Assembly: GCF_012273895.1 (NCBI RefSeq)
Contig: NC_052121.1
Span: 1,178,001 to 1,242,000 of the forward strand
Length of the DNA: 64,000 nt
Reading direction: 5' to 3'
Source: Zerene cesonia
Lineage: Eukaryota > Arthropoda > Insecta > Lepidoptera > Pieridae
Positions 62,491 through 64,000 of this stretch are shown here, piece after piece. Each line of letters starts with the position of its first letter. Position 1 is the stretch's first letter. The position numbers and the translations under genes are program-made. A model generated the notes under the pieces. That model saw only the letters and a list, made by a program, of their open reading frames with translations, was not told the origin of the DNA and did not search any database.

Positions 62491-64000
62491 ATCTTTTCTT
62501 TACATATCAATTAATAACAAACAGGAAAAAGCGAACAGAATTACCATCAGTTAATGTTGAAAGTCTTTACATTCCATACTCGTGTACCCTTAGATTCGTT
62601 TTTGACATCTACAATTTATCTGCACTAAAAGGACATAAAAACTCCGGACATTGTCGCGTTCCTCAGCTAGTATCTAACAACAAAGACCACGTGTCCACGG
62701 CCGGGGTAATGGATACCGAAACCGTCGCGCCCCGCTGCGGCAGTGTAATCGAATCCGTGACCTAGCTCACTACACGCCACACTCTATAGCTACAGTATCA
62801 TCTACGCAGTTGACATCGTTCAATTGACCTCGCTATCAACATTTTATATTCTACAAAGGGTAATCAGTAATCACATTTCAGAATTTTCAGATAAAGGATT
62901 TTCTGTGGCAATTTTTAGCGCGCAACTAAAATTATTGAATCCTAATTTTAACTATTCTCAAGATGTAGATACAGATGATACACTTATTATGTTTAAGTAT
63001 CTAAAATGTTAATACAAACTTATTAAAAGTAGCGAAAAAAATTCAACATTAATCCAATAAAACACGTCTTTTTTGAAATATATTAAGACTTATGATACAA
63101 GTGACATATGGTTGCACTAAGGTAAAACTCTTTTTTCTACTCCTAATATCGTCGGAAATATAATCAAATACTTCCAGATTACGTCCTATATAAGAGGTAA
63201 TAATAATTACGTAGAAAAAAAAGTATTAGACTTTAGTATAATCAGCAAAAACGAAAAATAAGAAATTGTGCCATATAACCAGAAACAAACGCAAGTAATT
63301 CATTCGTTAGTTAATCATCTGTTAAGCGTAACGCAACGCACACGTAAAGTAGGGTAAAAATCACAATAGCGGTTCTTTTGTAACTCCGGACAATTTCTAT
63401 TGCGCCAAAATCATTCACATTACTAGATCCTGGGATTAAGATTAAGGGTTTTTTAGCAGGAAAGGAGCTTAATGTTTTTTCTTGTTTTAAACATGAAATC
63501 GTAACTTTTTACACAATACTAAACTATACTTAAACCTATATTCGCAGGTCTTTGCGGCGAGATTAAGGAATACTGCGAATCTAGAAATCTTTCTTTCGAA
63601 ATACAAATATTTAATAAAAAATGTATTATATATGTTTACTTGCATCACTTCACTCAGACACTCAAACATCTCTCATAAGTCGCACCTACACTTTCGATTT
63701 CAGAAGTACATACTCAGGCAAAAGGTCGTATTCGAAATGATCTATGTTATTGATCTTTACCAAACAACAAGGAAGCATTGCAGGTGAATCGCCGTAGGTG
63801 CGCTTGCGCATCGCTTGCTCAACGCGGCCGCATTCCGCCAACGGCCGCGGGAACGAGCGAACGTTTGCCGAGTTGCCCAATGTTTGTATGCTTTTTGTGC
63901 ATTTGTGAAACGAATGGTTTATATAAGACGAGATTTCCCACCTCTAACATAAATAACAAGGATTGACAGGTGATCCTTACGATGCGTCTTTGCGTTGACT
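62491..64000. other. Right-end non-coding DNA
   Basis: No supported gene. Two GC-richer patches stand out, 62640-62790 and 63770-63880; the second has CGGCCG words in inverted arrangement around 63825-63850. They could be promoter or conserved non-coding DNA, but nothing in the sequence decides this. Confidence 0.4.

Overview
This is about 64 kb of an AT-rich animal genome with spliced genes whose exons are often strikingly GC-rich. The protein families (MED13/skuld, sesquipedalian/PHETA, outspread/MPRIP, a MADF-BESS factor) and the short repeats (LINE tails, a tRNA-derived SINE, and small repeats that start near 'gctgcgccccgcggtttcacc' and end near 'ttataatattagtaggat') point to an insect, most likely a moth or butterfly. 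No bacterial, plasmid, phage or CRISPR-like content was seen.

Layout. (1) Positions 1-9289, + strand: the C-terminal 19 coding exons of the Mediator kinase-module subunit MED13, followed by a long AT-rich 3' UTR to about 12.25 kb. (2) 12.3-14.4 kb: repeat-filled intergenic DNA. (3) 14383-16940, + strand: a complete four-exon gene for a sesquipedalian-type PH-domain protein with an F&H-like OCRL-binding motif; a decayed non-LTR retrotransposon sits in its second intron. (4) About 17.75 to beyond 47.5 kb, - strand: the myosin-phosphatase Rho-interacting protein outspread (osp, MPRIP family), convergent with the PHETA gene. It has the second half of PH domain 1, linker exons, PH domain 2, a 3.6-kb coiled-coil exon and small C-terminal coiled-coil exons; the start lies to the right and was not found. 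Its introns carry an identical convergent pair of tRNA-Asp(GTC) genes, many repeats and two assembly gaps (20328-21327, 39938-40056). (5) 61043-62207, + strand: a two-exon MADF-BESS regulator gene with a CpG-rich 5' flank. It is either downstream of the unseen osp promoter, and so nested in an osp intron, or a separate neighbour.

The genes do not form an operon or pathway. MED13 acts in transcription, PHETA in endosomal recycling, osp at actomyosin, and the MADF-BESS protein on chromatin. I found no clear novel multi-gene system. The best leads are the possible nested gene in osp, the covarying stem-loop at the tails of three LINE copies, the duplicated tRNA-Asp pair, a SINE nested in another repeat with a perfect target-site duplication, and a 58-bp near-perfect palindrome in the PHETA 3' UTR.

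Exon limits were set by hand from splice consensus, phase continuity and remembered family similarity; no alignment or transcript data were available.
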